Assembly (NCBI GenBank): GCA_002281875.1
Contig: NCHN01000001.1
Coordinates: 62,001 to 126,000, forward strand
Reading direction: 5' to 3'
From: Sphingobacteriia bacterium 24-36-13
GTDB lineage: Bacteria; Bacteroidota; Bacteroidia; Chitinophagales; Chitinophagaceae
DNA: 64,000 nt
This document shows positions 25,416 through 35,400 of the stretch, piece by piece. The notes beneath the pieces are model-generated. The model was not told the DNA's origin. It was given only the letters and a program-made list of their open reading frames with translations, and did no database searches. The number at the start of each line of letters is the position of its first letter. Position 1 is the first letter of the stretch. A program made the position numbers and the translations under genes.

Positions 25416-25445
25416 TTGTTATTTTGGTGGATTTACTTACCTTTG
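25416..25445 (+). promoter_or_regulatory. Promoter of the rpmB-rpmG-DUF4295 operon
   Basis: TTG at 25416-25418 and TACCTTTG (25438-25445, full -7 match) are separated by 19 bases. The ribosomal gene start follows 34 nt downstream. Confidence 0.65.
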
Positions 25446-25479
25446 CCGTCCGAAAAAATCGGAAAAAAACATTTGAGTC

Positions 25480-25716
25480 ATGGCAAGAGTATGTCAGATA
25501 ACCGGTAAAAAGCCAATAGTTGGTAACAGTGTTTCTCACTCGAACATTAAAACCAAGCGTCGTTTCTTACCTAATTTGCAAAAAAAGCGTTTCTTCTTTG
25601 CAGAAGAAGATCGTTGGGTAACAATGAAAGTGTCTACGGATGCTCTCAGAACCATTAATAAAAATGGTCTTAGTACAGTAATCAAAGAAATGAGGGCCAA
25701 CGGCGCTAAAATCTAA
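25480..25716 (+). CDS. rpmB: 50S ribosomal protein L28
   Basis: 78 residues beginning [29 protein letters not shown], the characteristic L28 N-terminus, with [16 protein letters not shown] following. First gene of a three-gene ribosomal cluster in the order rpmB-rpmG-DUF4295, which is typical of Bacteroidota. Confidence 0.97.
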   Translation: MARVCQITGKKPIVGNSVSHSNIKTKRRFLPNLQKKRFFFAEEDRWVTMKVSTDALRTINKNGLSTVIKEMRANGAKI

Positions 25717-25741
25717 CTAAACACAGTAAACTACCTATAAA

Positions 25742-25924
25742 ATGGCAAAGAAAGGTAACAGGGTTCAAGTAATATTAGAATGCACTGAGCATAAGACCAG
25801 CGGTCAGGCCGGTACAAGTCGTTATATTACTACCAAGAACAAGAAGAATACGCCTGAGCGTATTGAATTGAAGAAATTCAACCCAATTTTGAAAAAAGTA
25901 ACCGTTCATAAAGAAATCAAATAA
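25742..25924 (+). CDS. rpmG: 50S ribosomal protein L33
   Basis: 60 residues: [21 protein letters not shown], then [21 protein letters not shown], the L33 core. It has a single Cys and not the zinc ribbon of Cys4-type L33, so it is the zinc-independent form. It lies between rpmB and the DUF4295 gene, two bases before the latter. Confidence 0.96.
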   Translation: MAKKGNRVQVILECTEHKTSGQAGTSRYITTKNKKNTPERIELKKFNPILKKVTVHKEIK

Positions 25925-25926
25925 TC

Positions 25927-26100
25927 ATGGCTAAAGTAGCTTCCAAAAACGCGAAAGTAAAAGACTTAAAAGCAGCAGCTGAAGCAAAGAACTGGACTAA
26001 AGTAATTAAGGCCGTTCGTAGCCCTAAGTCTGGTGCATACACTTTCAAAGAGCAAATCATACACAAAGACAAAGTAAACGAGTTCATCTCAGCGAAATAG
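25927..26100 (+). CDS. DUF4295 small ribosome-cluster protein
   Basis: 57 residues, starting MAKVASKNAKVKDLKAAAEA and ending KDKVNEFISAK; highly basic. DUF4295 proteins occur almost only in Bacteroidota, directly behind rpmG as here, and are presumed ribosome-associated; a precise function is not established. The gene starts two bases after the rpmG stop and ends before a strong terminator, so it is the last gene of the operon. Confidence 0.9.
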   Translation: MAKVASKNAKVKDLKAAAEAKNWTKVIKAVRSPKSGAYTFKEQIIHKDKVNEFISAK

Positions 26101-26121
26101 TCTTTTGTTGTTAATAATCTT

Positions 26122-26154
26122 AAAGCTTCCTTCATCATAGTCGGAGGCTTTTTT
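26122..26154 (+). terminator. Terminator of the rpmB operon
   Basis: AAAGCTTCC / GGAGGCTTT stem (one T-G pair) with a 12-base loop and T run. Confidence 0.85.
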
Positions 26155-26179
26155 GTATTAAACCATAAATACTTCTACA

Positions 26180-27142
26180 ATGGGTTTTTTCGATAAATTA
26201 TTTGGTAAAAAAGAGAAAGAGAGCCTTGATCAGGGATTGCAAAAAACCAAGGAAGGTTTCTTGTCTAAACTCACCAAAGCAATTGCCGGCAAAACCACTA
26301 TTGACGATGAAGTGCTGGATAATTTAGAAGAAGCATTAATTGGCGCAGATGTAGGTGTTGAAACCACTTTAAAAATAATCAAGCAAATTGAATTGAGGGC
26401 TAAAAATGATAAATACCTCAATACTAGTGAGTTAAACACGATACTTCAAGAAGAAATTGCATCTGTTTTAGTAGACGCCCCAGCAGATTCCTTACAAGGG
26501 TTTTCGATTCCTGCTAACAAGAAGCCTTATATTATATTAGTCGTTGGCGTAAATGGAGTAGGAAAAACAACCACCATTGGAAAGTTAGCTTCCCGATTTA
26601 AAGCGGCTGGTAACTCCGTTATCTTAGGTGCTGCTGATACTTTTAGAGCTGCAGCAGTGGATCAATTAACCATCTGGAGCGAACGGGTAGGTGTTCCTAT
26701 TGTAAAGCAAGCCATGGGTTCAGATCCCAGCGCAGTTGCTTATGATACAGTGGCCAGCGCGGTTGCTAAAAATGCAGATATTGTCATTATTGATACGGCT
26801 GGTCGTTTACACAATAAAGCGCATTTAATGGATGAGCTAAATAAAATTAAGCGGGTAATACAAAAAGTGGTTCCAGATGGACCTCATGAAGTATTGCTGG
26901 TTTTAGATGGGTCTACTGGACAAAATGCAGTAGAGCAGGCCCGTCATTTCACTGCCACAACCAATGTAACTGCTTTAGCAATTACTAAATTAGATGGTAC
27001 TGCAAAGGGAGGAGTTGTTTTAGCCATTGCTGATCAATTTAGTATTCCAGTAAAATATATTGGTGTAGGCGAAAAAGTAGAAGACTTATTAATATTTAAT
27101 AAAGAAGCTTTTGTAGACACTTTATTTTCCATTCAAAAATAA
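26180..27142 (+). CDS. ftsY: Signal recognition particle receptor FtsY
   Basis: 320 residues with the SRP-GTPase NG domains. The N domain occupies about 1-105. G motifs: VGVNGVGKTTTIGKLA (G1), DTFRAAAVDQL, IIDTAGRLHNKAHLMDEL (G3), ITKLDGTAKGG (G4) and YIGVGEKVEDL. The acidic A domain of E. coli FtsY is absent, so this is the compact form. It docks SRP-ribosome complexes at the membrane. Transcribed after its own terminator-separated leader. Confidence 0.97.
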   Translation: MGFFDKLFGKKEKESLDQGLQKTKEGFLSKLTKAIAGKTTIDDEVLDNLEEALIGADVGVETTLKIIKQIELRAKNDKYLNTSELNTILQEEIASVLVDAPADSLQGFSIPANKKPYIILVVGVNGVGKTTTIGKLASRFKAAGNSVILGAADTFRAAAVDQLTIWSERVGVPIVKQAMGSDPSAVAYDTVASAVAKNADIVIIDTAGRLHNKAHLMDELNKIKRVIQKVVPDGPHEVLLVLDGSTGQNAVEQARHFTATTNVTALAITKLDGTAKGGVVLAIADQFSIPVKYIGVGEKVEDLLIFNKEAFVDTLFSIQK

Positions 27143-27147
27143 TCAAA

Positions 27148-27558
27148 ATGAAAAAAGGGATCATTCTATTGGCCATTTTGGCTATTGTTTCAACGGAAAC
27201 CAACGCTCAATTAGGAAATGTTTTAGACAAAGCTAAATCGGTGGCAACTAATGCTGGTTTTGATGTGAATACATTAACTACTGGAATTATGGGAAAACTT
27301 TCTCCAGCATTAACATTATCTGCTGCACAAAAACCCAAAGTAACCAATGCCATCACCGAGTATTTAAGTCAGAAAGCACAGTTTATTGCCAAGCAACAAA
27401 CCAATCCTGCAGAGTATAAGCAGCGTCAAATGGGTATTTTTCAAGGATTAAAATCAAAGTTGGCCGGAATATTGGTCAAGAATCAAATGAATAAATTCCT
27501 TGGATTAAAGCCCGCAACCAATGATCCGGCCAACGTACTGTCTCAATTATTTTTTTAA
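27148..27558 (+). CDS. Secreted hypothetical protein
   Basis: 136 residues with a Sec signal peptide (KGIILLAILAIVSTETNAQ) and a mainly helical mature part; AGFDVNTLTTGIMGKLSPALTLSAAQKPKVTNAITEYLSQKAQF is a possible periplasmic helical bundle. No named domain recognised. It begins five bases after ftsY and is probably co-transcribed. Function unknown. Confidence 0.65.
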   Translation: MKKGIILLAILAIVSTETNAQLGNVLDKAKSVATNAGFDVNTLTTGIMGKLSPALTLSAAQKPKVTNAITEYLSQKAQFIAKQQTNPAEYKQRQMGIFQGLKSKLAGILVKNQMNKFLGLKPATNDPANVLSQLFF

Positions 27559-27573
27559 ATAGTTCAGCGGTTT

Positions 27574-28050
27574 TTAAAAAGTATAGCGAATCGCTAATCC
27601 GCCCCAACCACCTTCAAAATAATTGTACCCAATAATATTAAAGGAGGGCTGCCAATCAAAACTGAGATTGAGCGGTGCTCCTTTAATTTTATAGTCCAAT
27701 CCTAATACGCCATCTACACCTATGGCCAATCCATCGGCCCTTGTTGGGTACCTGCTTTTCCAGCTATCACTCCAAACCCCAATATGGCCACCTCCGCCTA
27801 CATACCACTGTAAACCTTCGGCTCCTGCAATGGGAAAATGGAGTTCATATAATCCAGTTAGTCTAAATCCATCTGAAGAAATATATCCCAAACCTTCAAT
27901 AGCCCTACCTTTTGCTACAAAATGTTTTACAGAAACTGCTCCCGGGTACATTTTAACCCCCAGTGCTGTTTGATAATTGGTGCCATTATTTTGGGCATAG
28001 ATTGTACCGCCAATAAATAGGGCAGCTAAAAGTGCAAATGCTCTTCTCAT
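27574..28050 (-). CDS. Small outer-membrane beta-barrel protein
   Basis: 158 residues with signal peptide (MRRAFALLAALFIGGTIYAQ) and alternating beta strands rich in Gly and aromatics; it ends LAIRYTF, the aromatic outer-membrane C-terminus. Its size suits an eight-stranded OmpX/OmpW-type barrel. Convergent with the gene at 27148, with only 15 bases between them. Specific function unknown. Confidence 0.7.
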   Translation of the reverse strand: MRRAFALLAALFIGGTIYAQNNGTNYQTALGVKMYPGAVSVKHFVAKGRAIEGLGYISSDGFRLTGLYELHFPIAGAEGLQWYVGGGGHIGVWSDSWKSRYPTRADGLAIGVDGVLGLDYKIKGAPLNLSFDWQPSFNIIGYNYFEGGWGGLAIRYTF

Positions 28051-28148
28051 GTTCTTTGTTTTATGTTATGCTTATAAAATCATGCCAATCATCAACCTAA
28101 GTAGTAAAAAAAATGTTAAGCTCCTGAAGAGTTCCATTTTTTTATAAT

Positions 28149-28156
28149 TAGGTTTG
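28149..28156 (+). promoter_or_regulatory. -7 element directly abutting the polyprenyl synthase start
   Basis: TAGGTTTG is a full match, followed by TAGC and the ATG at 28161. The four-base gap is identical to those of pdxJ and prfB and predicts a leaderless or near-leaderless transcript. Confidence 0.6.
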
Positions 28157-28160
28157 TAGC

Positions 28161-29126
28161 ATGTATTCATTTAAAGAGTTAGTTGTACAGTTTAGTGAAC
28201 GTTTTGCTTCTGCTCATTTTGACAGTGAGCCAGCATCATTGTATGATCCCTGTAATTATTTTTTAACGATTGGTGGTAAAAGAATCAGACCCATTTTATG
28301 TTTAATGGGAAATGAATTATTTAATGAAATTGATAAGGATGCTTTTCATTTATCTACTGCTATTGAGCTCTTTCATAATTTTACTTTGATTCACGATGAT
28401 ATTATGGATGCGGCTGCTTTAAGGCGTGGCATGGAAACAATTCATACCAAGTATAATAACAGCACTGCAATTCTTGCTGGTGACGTAATGATGATTAAAT
28501 CTTATGAGTACATCAACAAGATGAATGGACCTTACTTACAAAAAATCTTACGCATTTTTAATACGACTGCTAAAGAAGTATGCGAAGGACAACAACTTGA
28601 TATGGATTTTGAACAAAAAGAGGTTGTTACTTTAGATCAGTATATACAAATGATCACTTTAAAAACTTCAGTTCTATTAGCAGCGAGTTTAGAAATGGGG
28701 GCCATTATTGGAGGTGCAAGCGAAGGGAATTGCAGGCATTTATATGAGTTCGGTATAAATTTAGGTATTGCTTTTCAAATACAAGACGATTATCTAGATG
28801 CTTTTGGTGACCCCGAAAAATTTGGTAAAGAAGTAGGGGGCGATATTCGTCAAAATAAGAAAACCTTTTTATTGTTACATACTTTAGAAGTTGCTCCTGA
28901 AGAGCAAAGAGCGCAATTGTTTCAACTAATGAAAGACCAATCTTCAGACAAAGTGCAGAAGGTATTAGCTATTTACAAAGCTTGTGGAGTAGATGCATGG
29001 GCCAATACTTTAAAAGAACATTACTTAAATACCGCACTAAAACACCTTGATGATATTGCGGTGGTCTCTTCAAGAAAATTACCATTGAAAGAATTGGCTA
29101 ATTTCTTGATTCAACGAGATGTTTAA
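28161..29126 (+). CDS. Polyprenyl (trans-isoprenyl) diphosphate synthase
   Basis: 321 residues with both Asp-rich motifs: LIHDDIMDAAALRRG (about 75-89, FARM) and FQIQDDYLDAFGD (about 210-222, SARM), plus GGKRIRPILCL near the N-terminus. It condenses isopentenyl diphosphate with allylic diphosphates. Chain length cannot be read with certainty. The size and context suit farnesyl/geranylgeranyl or longer chains for quinones or undecaprenyl carriers. A perfect -7 element ends four bases before the ATG. Confidence 0.9.
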   Translation: MYSFKELVVQFSERFASAHFDSEPASLYDPCNYFLTIGGKRIRPILCLMGNELFNEIDKDAFHLSTAIELFHNFTLIHDDIMDAAALRRGMETIHTKYNNSTAILAGDVMMIKSYEYINKMNGPYLQKILRIFNTTAKEVCEGQQLDMDFEQKEVVTLDQYIQMITLKTSVLLAASLEMGAIIGGASEGNCRHLYEFGINLGIAFQIQDDYLDAFGDPEKFGKEVGGDIRQNKKTFLLLHTLEVAPEEQRAQLFQLMKDQSSDKVQKVLAIYKACGVDAWANTLKEHYLNTALKHLDDIAVVSSRKLPLKELANFLIQRDV

Positions 29127-29157
29127 TTTGCTTATCTTCCAACCTAAATAATCATAC

Positions 29158-30858
29158 ATGTCTTCTTCTTTATTTAGAAAGAAATCATTGGATAAAATTA
29201 CTGCAGATGCAGCTGCTGGTATTAGCGATTCTCATTCAAGTGGGCTTAAAAAAGTCTTAGGTGTTAAAGACCTCACTTTCATGGGAATTGCAGCTGTTAT
29301 TGGAGCAGGTATTTTTTCTACTATTGGATCTGCCGCTTATAATGGTGGGCCAGGAATTGCCATCTTATTTGTTATAACAGCTATCACTTGTGGATTCAGT
29401 GCATTATGTTACGCAGAGTTTGCCAGTAGAATTCCAATTTCGGGTAGTGCATATACTTATGCTTATGTTTCATTTGGTGAAGTTGTTGCATGGATTATTG
29501 GATGGGCTTTAATTTTGGAATACGCCATCGGAAATATTGTTGTAGCGATTAGTTGGAGCGGTTATTTTAATAATTTATTAGAGGGCTTTCATATTCATTT
29601 GCCAGGTTGGTTAGCAACCAATGCCAGCAATGCCCAGCTAGGGTATGAAGAAGCAGTAAAAGCATTGGCTGCAGGAGAAGCTCCAGAAACCATGACCAAA
29701 CATGCAAAATTGGGTTATGACGCAATCATGAATGCACCAATGATTGGAACATGGAAGGTTATTTTGAACGTACCTGCATTTTTTATTGTGATGTTAATTA
29801 CCTGGTTAGCATATATCGGAATAAAGGAAAGTAAGCGTAGTACCAATATCATGGTGATTTTTAAATTAGCGGTAATTGTAGGAATTATTATTGTTGGATT
29901 TTTTTATGTAGATACCACTAACTGGACCCCATTTCTACCCAATGGATTTGGAGGAGTCTTGGCTGGGGTTTCTGCTGTATTCTATGCCTATATTGGTTTT
30001 GACGCTATTTCAACAACTGCAGAAGAATGCAAGGATCCACAAAGAGATTTACCAAAAGGGATGATGTATTCCTTATTAATCTGTACGGTATTATATATTC
30101 TCGTGGCACTTGTTTTAACAGGAATGGTGCATTATAGTGAATTGAAAGTGGATGATCCTTTGGCTTATGTTTTTGATAAACTAAACATGAATAAAATTGG
30201 GTACTTGATTTCTGTGAGTGCGGTAGTAGCTACAACTAGTGTATTATTGGTTTTCCAAATGGGGCAGCCTCGTATCTGGATGAGCATGAGTAGGGATGGA
30301 TTATTGCCTAAGAAATTTGCACAAGTGCATCCTAAATACCAGACCCCATCTTTTTCTACTATTGTAACCGGTTTATTAGTCGGTATTCCTTCTTTGTTTA
30401 TCAGTAGTGGCTTTATGACCGACCTTACCAGTATCGGCACTTTATTTGCTTTTGTATTGGTTTGTTTTGGGGTTTTAGTGTTACCTAAAATAGCGGAAGG
30501 CGCTGGAAGAAAAGGATTTAAACTTCCTTATATAAACGGCAAGTTTATTATTCCTGCAATTGTATTACTCATTACTTTTTTGTTTAGGAGTAGAATAAAT
30601 GATGCTTTCTTAAACATTGGAAATGAGGGATCACAAGAGATATTGTTTTTAATATTTATGGTGATTGCTTTAGTTACTGCTTTCTATAGTTTTATTCGTT
30701 CTTATTCATTTATACCTGTAGCAGGTGCGCTTTGTTGTTTATACCTGATGATTGAAATTCCAGCTATTAGTTGGCTTTGGTTTTTTGGATGGATGGCATT
30801 GGGATTAATTATTTATTTCTTTTACGGCAAAAACAAAAGCAAACTGGCTCAATCATGA
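29158..30858 (+). CDS. APC family amino-acid permease
   Basis: 566 residues with about 12-13 hydrophobic helices. The first helix carries the APC substrate motif GIAAVIGAGIFSTIGSAA (about 42-59), and GFDAISTTAEECKDPQRDLP is the conserved helix 6 to loop signature. It has an extra loop of about 60 residues between helices 3 and 4, as in YfnA-type transporters of Bacteroidota. It imports amino acids by proton symport or exchange; the specific substrate is unknown. The stop overlaps the next start (ATGA). Confidence 0.88.
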   Translation: MSSSLFRKKSLDKITADAAAGISDSHSSGLKKVLGVKDLTFMGIAAVIGAGIFSTIGSAAYNGGPGIAILFVITAITCGFSALCYAEFASRIPISGSAYTYAYVSFGEVVAWIIGWALILEYAIGNIVVAISWSGYFNNLLEGFHIHLPGWLATNASNAQLGYEEAVKALAAGEAPETMTKHAKLGYDAIMNAPMIGTWKVILNVPAFFIVMLITWLAYIGIKESKRSTNIMVIFKLAVIVGIIIVGFFYVDTTNWTPFLPNGFGGVLAGVSAVFYAYIGFDAISTTAEECKDPQRDLPKGMMYSLLICTVLYILVALVLTGMVHYSELKVDDPLAYVFDKLNMNKIGYLISVSAVVATTSVLLVFQMGQPRIWMSMSRDGLLPKKFAQVHPKYQTPSFSTIVTGLLVGIPSLFISSGFMTDLTSIGTLFAFVLVCFGVLVLPKIAEGAGRKGFKLPYINGKFIIPAIVLLITFLFRSRINDAFLNIGNEGSQEILFLIFMVIALVTAFYSFIRSYSFIPVAGALCCLYLMIEIPAISWLWFFGWMALGLIIYFFYGKNKSKLAQS

Positions 30859-31880
30859 AGTACCAAATCGGAGATGATATTTTAGTGTTGCACAGCAATG
30901 AAGAAGGTAAGGTAATTGAAATTATCAACGACAAAATGGTGATGATTGAAGTTAGAGGAGTGAAGTTTCCTGCTTATATGGATCAGATTGATTTTCCGTA
31001 TTTTAAAAGATTTACAGAGAAAAAAAATATTCCTTCCAAAAAAATTGAACCCAAAACTTATGTAGATCAGGTTCCAAAAGAAAAGCCACAACCCAATCAA
31101 ATCAAAGTATCTGATGGAGTATGGCTGTCTTTTATTCCAAAATTTGCTTTAGATGATTTTAATGACGAAGTAGTAGAACTACTAAAAATACATTTGGTTA
31201 ACAAAACCAATCAGGGTTATCAATTTATTTATCGGCAATATTTTAATGGGGAGGAATTTTTTTCATTGAAAAATGAGGTTCAACCTTTCCATGATTTTTA
31301 TTTGCACGATATCAAATTTGAAGCGGTGAATGATACCCCTTCTTTTTCTATTGATTTTAGTTTACAAAATCCACAAAAAGGAAAAGCAGAACATTTTGAA
31401 GTTCAATTAAAATTGAAACCTAAACAGGTATTTCAAAAAATTGAAACATTAAAAGAAAATAATGAGCCCACTTTTTCTTATTCCCTTTTTAATGACTATC
31501 CCGATAAAGCATTAGAAGCATTGCCATTAGATAGTTTACGTGCTAAAGGGTATAAAGTATATGATGCTGGCCGAGTAAAAGAATTCTTACCTCCTGCAAG
31601 ATCTGTAATTGATTTGCATATTGAAAAATTGACCAATGAGCATGCTCAAATGAGCAATTTTGAAATGTTAACGTTACAATTAGCTGAATTAGAAAAATGG
31701 GTGGATTTGGCAGTAGCACACAAACAAGCGGAACTTGTCATTATTCATGGGGTAGGAACTGGGAAACTCCGTGAAGAAGTACACGAATTACTTAAAACTC
31801 GAAGAGAAGTAAAGCATTTTTACAATCAATATGATGCCCGTTTTGGATATGGGGCAACACAAGTATTCTTTCAATATTAG
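30855..31880 (+). CDS. DUF2027 and Smr domain protein (MutS2-related)
   Basis: 341 residues starting at the ATG that overlaps the permease stop. An N-terminal KOW/Tudor-like DUF2027 segment (about 1-60, YQIGDDILVLHSNEEGKVIEII) is followed by a beta-rich middle. A C-terminal Smr domain (about 250-341) has VIDLHIEKL, LVIIHGVGTGKLREEVHELL and YGATQVFF. Smr domains nick or bind nucleic acids, in MutS2 linked to ribosome rescue or recombination control. No MutS ATPase is present, so this is the stand-alone Bacteroidota form. Confidence 0.82.
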   Translation: MKYQIGDDILVLHSNEEGKVIEIINDKMVMIEVRGVKFPAYMDQIDFPYFKRFTEKKNIPSKKIEPKTYVDQVPKEKPQPNQIKVSDGVWLSFIPKFALDDFNDEVVELLKIHLVNKTNQGYQFIYRQYFNGEEFFSLKNEVQPFHDFYLHDIKFEAVNDTPSFSIDFSLQNPQKGKAEHFEVQLKLKPKQVFQKIETLKENNEPTFSYSLFNDYPDKALEALPLDSLRAKGYKVYDAGRVKEFLPPARSVIDLHIEKLTNEHAQMSNFEMLTLQLAELEKWVDLAVAHKQAELVIIHGVGTGKLREEVHELLKTRREVKHFYNQYDARFGYGATQVFFQY

Positions 31881-31984
31881 TTTTTCGGCATTAATTGATG
31901 TATAAATTATACCAAGTATTGGGTATTTTTTATGCCTATCTGCTTATTCAATCGTCCTATAGACCACATTGGCCACTCAATACG

Positions 31985-32358
31985 TATCTTCGTAAGTACT
32001 ATAAACCCGAACCATCGCTCCAATTTATTGGGGAGGAAAGTCCGGACAGTATAGAGCAACCCACCGGTTAAGCGCCGGCTTCTCAATTTATTGGGAAAGA
32101 GAGAGTGCCACAGAAAATAACTACCATGGTAAAACATGGAAAAGGTGAAAATGTGAGGTAAGAGCTCACGATGACAAATGGTAACATTTGTTGAGGGTAA
32201 ACCTTGGGTACTGTAATGCCATGTAAAGGATTGTTGTAGAGTTGCTCGCTCTCGTTTCCAATTTATTGGAGCGCAATCCAGGGTAGGCAGCAAGATCACA
32301 GCAGTAATGTTGTGGCTAGATAAATGATGGAGTTGAAACAGAATCCGGCTTACGAGGT
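31985..32358 (+). ncRNA. rnpB: RNase P RNA (bacterial type A)
   Basis: Conserved core segments are present in order: GAGGAAAGTCCGGAC (32034-32046), GCCACAGAAA (32107-32116) and CAGAATCCGGCTTACG (32339-32354). The ends pair as P1: TTCGTAAG (31989-31996) with CTTACGAG (32349-32356). It processes the 5' ends of tRNA precursors with RnpA. Three peripheral hairpins share the same stem-loop sequence CAATTTATTGG (32021, 32084, 32259). No protein gene overlaps it, and no convincing -7 element was found. Confidence 0.95.
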
Positions 32359-32432
32359 TTATGGTATTTTTAACCGCACCCTATCAATTGCTGTAATACA
32401 GCATTGGAACAATTATTTTGTCATAACCAGAA

Positions 32433-35400
32433 ATGAAGTTGATGTCTAAGACAAGTATATATTGTGTAAAAGGGTTTATGGCCATGTTGCTAATTTTTGC
32501 AACACAGCTATTAACTGCGCAATGCGTATTTGTAAGTATCTCGGGTCCTAAATGCGCTGGAGAAGGAACCATAACGGGTACATTTAGTCGAAGTCCTTAC
32601 CAAATAGAGTGGATTCTCAATGACTCTGTAATTCAAAAAACAAAAGCTTCTTTAAGTACGGTTGCTACTCCTGTAGTAAGTGGTAATATTGCCGGTAAAC
32701 CTAAGGTTTCCGGAACCCATGGTATAGCAATTGATAATAGTGGAAATATTTATGTTTCCGACACCATTAATAATAGAGTTGTTGCCTATAACAAGAATAC
32801 ACCTGATGGAGTAACAGTTGCAGGGGGAAATGGTGGAGGTAATATGCCTAATCAACTAAACAAGCCTGCGGGATTATTTATTGATGGCTTTGGAAATTTA
32901 TTTGTAACCGATCAGTATAATAATAGAGTACTTCGTTTTGCACCAGGATCTAGCAATGGATTTTTGGTAGCAGGGGGAAATGGGAAAGGTTCTGGGGCCA
33001 ATCAGCTAAGTGATCCAAGAGACGTTTATGTAGATGCACAGGGTTTTGTGTATATAGCTGATGCTGGAAATCATCGTATACAAAGATGGGCACAAGGTGG
33101 AGCTTCAGGGTTAACTGTTGCAGGTGGCTTCGGTGCTGGATCAGACTCTCTGCGTTTAAATAGCCCACAAGGTGTTGCGGTAGATCGCAATTTGAATATT
33201 TATGTAGCAGACTCTGCAAATAATAGAGTACAAAGGTTTCGGTTGGGAAATTCTGTTGGAACTACCGTAATGGGTCAATTAGGAAAAGGTACAGGTTATG
33301 GATATTTATTTCAACCAGTAGATGTTTTAGTGGATGCTTTTGGAGATGTATATGTTATTGAAGCTGGCAATAATCGTGTTCAAAAATTATTTAACAATGG
33401 TGTAGGTATGGTTACCATTGCTGGGAGCGATAATGGTAGCAATGGCTCAGACAACAATCAATTTAATTACCCTACCGGTATTGCATTTGATGCATCAGGT
33501 AATTTATTTGTATTAGATCAACAAAATGCAAGAGTGCAGCAATATGGGGTGGTTCCAATCAATACCGAATTAAGACCTTACCAAGGGGGTGTTTATACGG
33601 CAAGGGTTAATTCTTTTTCAGGTTGTGTTCAACAATCAAATATCATATATGTAAACCCTAAGCCAGATATAAATATTACTGGTAAAACAGCCATTTGTAC
33701 TGGTGATGTGGCTGAAATAAAATTAACTGGAAGTACCAATTATACTTGGTTCCCTAATACTGGAGTTAATAAAATAAATGATAGTACTTATTTACTTAAA
33801 CCTGATTCAACTACTTTTTATGGAATTAATTCTTTAACCGATAGCGGTTGTGTTTCATTTAGAGCTTTAACAATTAATGTTGGTTCAAGATCAATTCCAG
33901 TGGTAACTCCTACTATTTGTTTATCTCCTGATGCTACAAAAATTACTACCACCATTTTAGGTGAGCGACCAGCTAGTTTAAATTACTTTAGGAACAATGG
34001 AATTAAAGCAGGTAGTTTTTTCCCAGAATGGAGTAAAATTGGAACTGCTTTTGCAGGAGGCAATGGTATTGGAAATGGTGCCAGTCAATTTGGCTTACCC
34101 ATGGGAGCTTTTGTTGACCCTAAAGGAAATGTTTATATAGCAGATGCAGTCAATCACAGAATTCAACTTTGGAAGCCAGGCGATTTGGTGGGCACCACTG
34201 TTGTAGGAGGAAAAGGAGAAGGTAGTGCAAACGATCAACTTAATTATCCCACAGGCGTATTTGTGGATGTTGCAGGTAATATATATGTAGCAGATCAAAA
34301 CAATCATCGTATTCAATATTTTGCGAAAGGAGCAACTATTGGAACTACAGTAGCTGGTGGATTAGGTGCTGGTAATAGCACTTATCAATTAAATTTCCCT
34401 GCCAGTGTTTTTGTAGATAGCTATGGAAATATTTATATAGCAGATGCGGGTAATCATCGGGTGCAAAAGTGGAGCAATTCGGGTTCACAAGTTAAAACAG
34501 TTGCAGGAACAGGCTTGCCTGGTAATGATGGAGTTAGACTAAATAATCCTCAAGCTGTTTACGTAGACCAGCGTAACAATTTATTTGTTGCCGATGCAGA
34601 AAACCATCGAATCATGTTTTACGACCAAACAAGTTTGGTAGGAGCAGTTGCTGCCGGTAATCGAGGCCCTGGTACATTACCCAATCAATTAAATTTTCCG
34701 GCTGGAATTTTTGTAGATGGAAATAGCAATATGTTTATTGCAGATAGAGGTAACAATAGGATTCATCGCTGGGCCTTATATGATACTGTAGGAACTACTG
34801 TAGCAGGATTAGCAAACGGAAGTTCTGGTTCAGCATTAGATCAATTGCAATTACCCAATGCTGTTGGAATTGACTTAGAAGGAAATATGTATGTGGCAGA
34901 TAGTAGAAATTATCGGATACAAAAATATACCATAACAGCAGGAGCAGATACCGTATTACAAACAGGAATTTCAGGAACTTATACTGCTTTATCTGCATCT
35001 TTCTCTGGTTGTGTTACTGGATCGGGCAACGCGTTTGTAGTTGTAGCGCCCAATTTGAAAATCAAAAATGATACCACGGCAATTTGCGAGGGCGGTCAGG
35101 CCAATCTTATTGTAACTGGATCTAATAATTATAGGTGGTCGCCTGCAGCAGGGTTAAGTGCAACCAACAGAGATACCATTATTGCAAGGCCTTCTGTAAC
35201 GACTAAGTATACGGTTGTTTCATCAATTGGTAATGGTTGTAACTCTACTGCGGATGTAACGATTACTGTATATAAAAAACCAGTGCTGAATATTATCAGT
35301 CCTACTTGTGTTTCAAATGAACCAATGAAATTGTTTAGTAGCCCTAGAGTAAGAAATGTTCTATGGACGCTAAATAACGACACATTAATTAATTTGACCA

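Noticed and set aside
31907-32299. 130-codon minus-strand frame over the RNase P RNA
   Set aside because: The region is fully explained by the conserved RNase P RNA on the plus strand.
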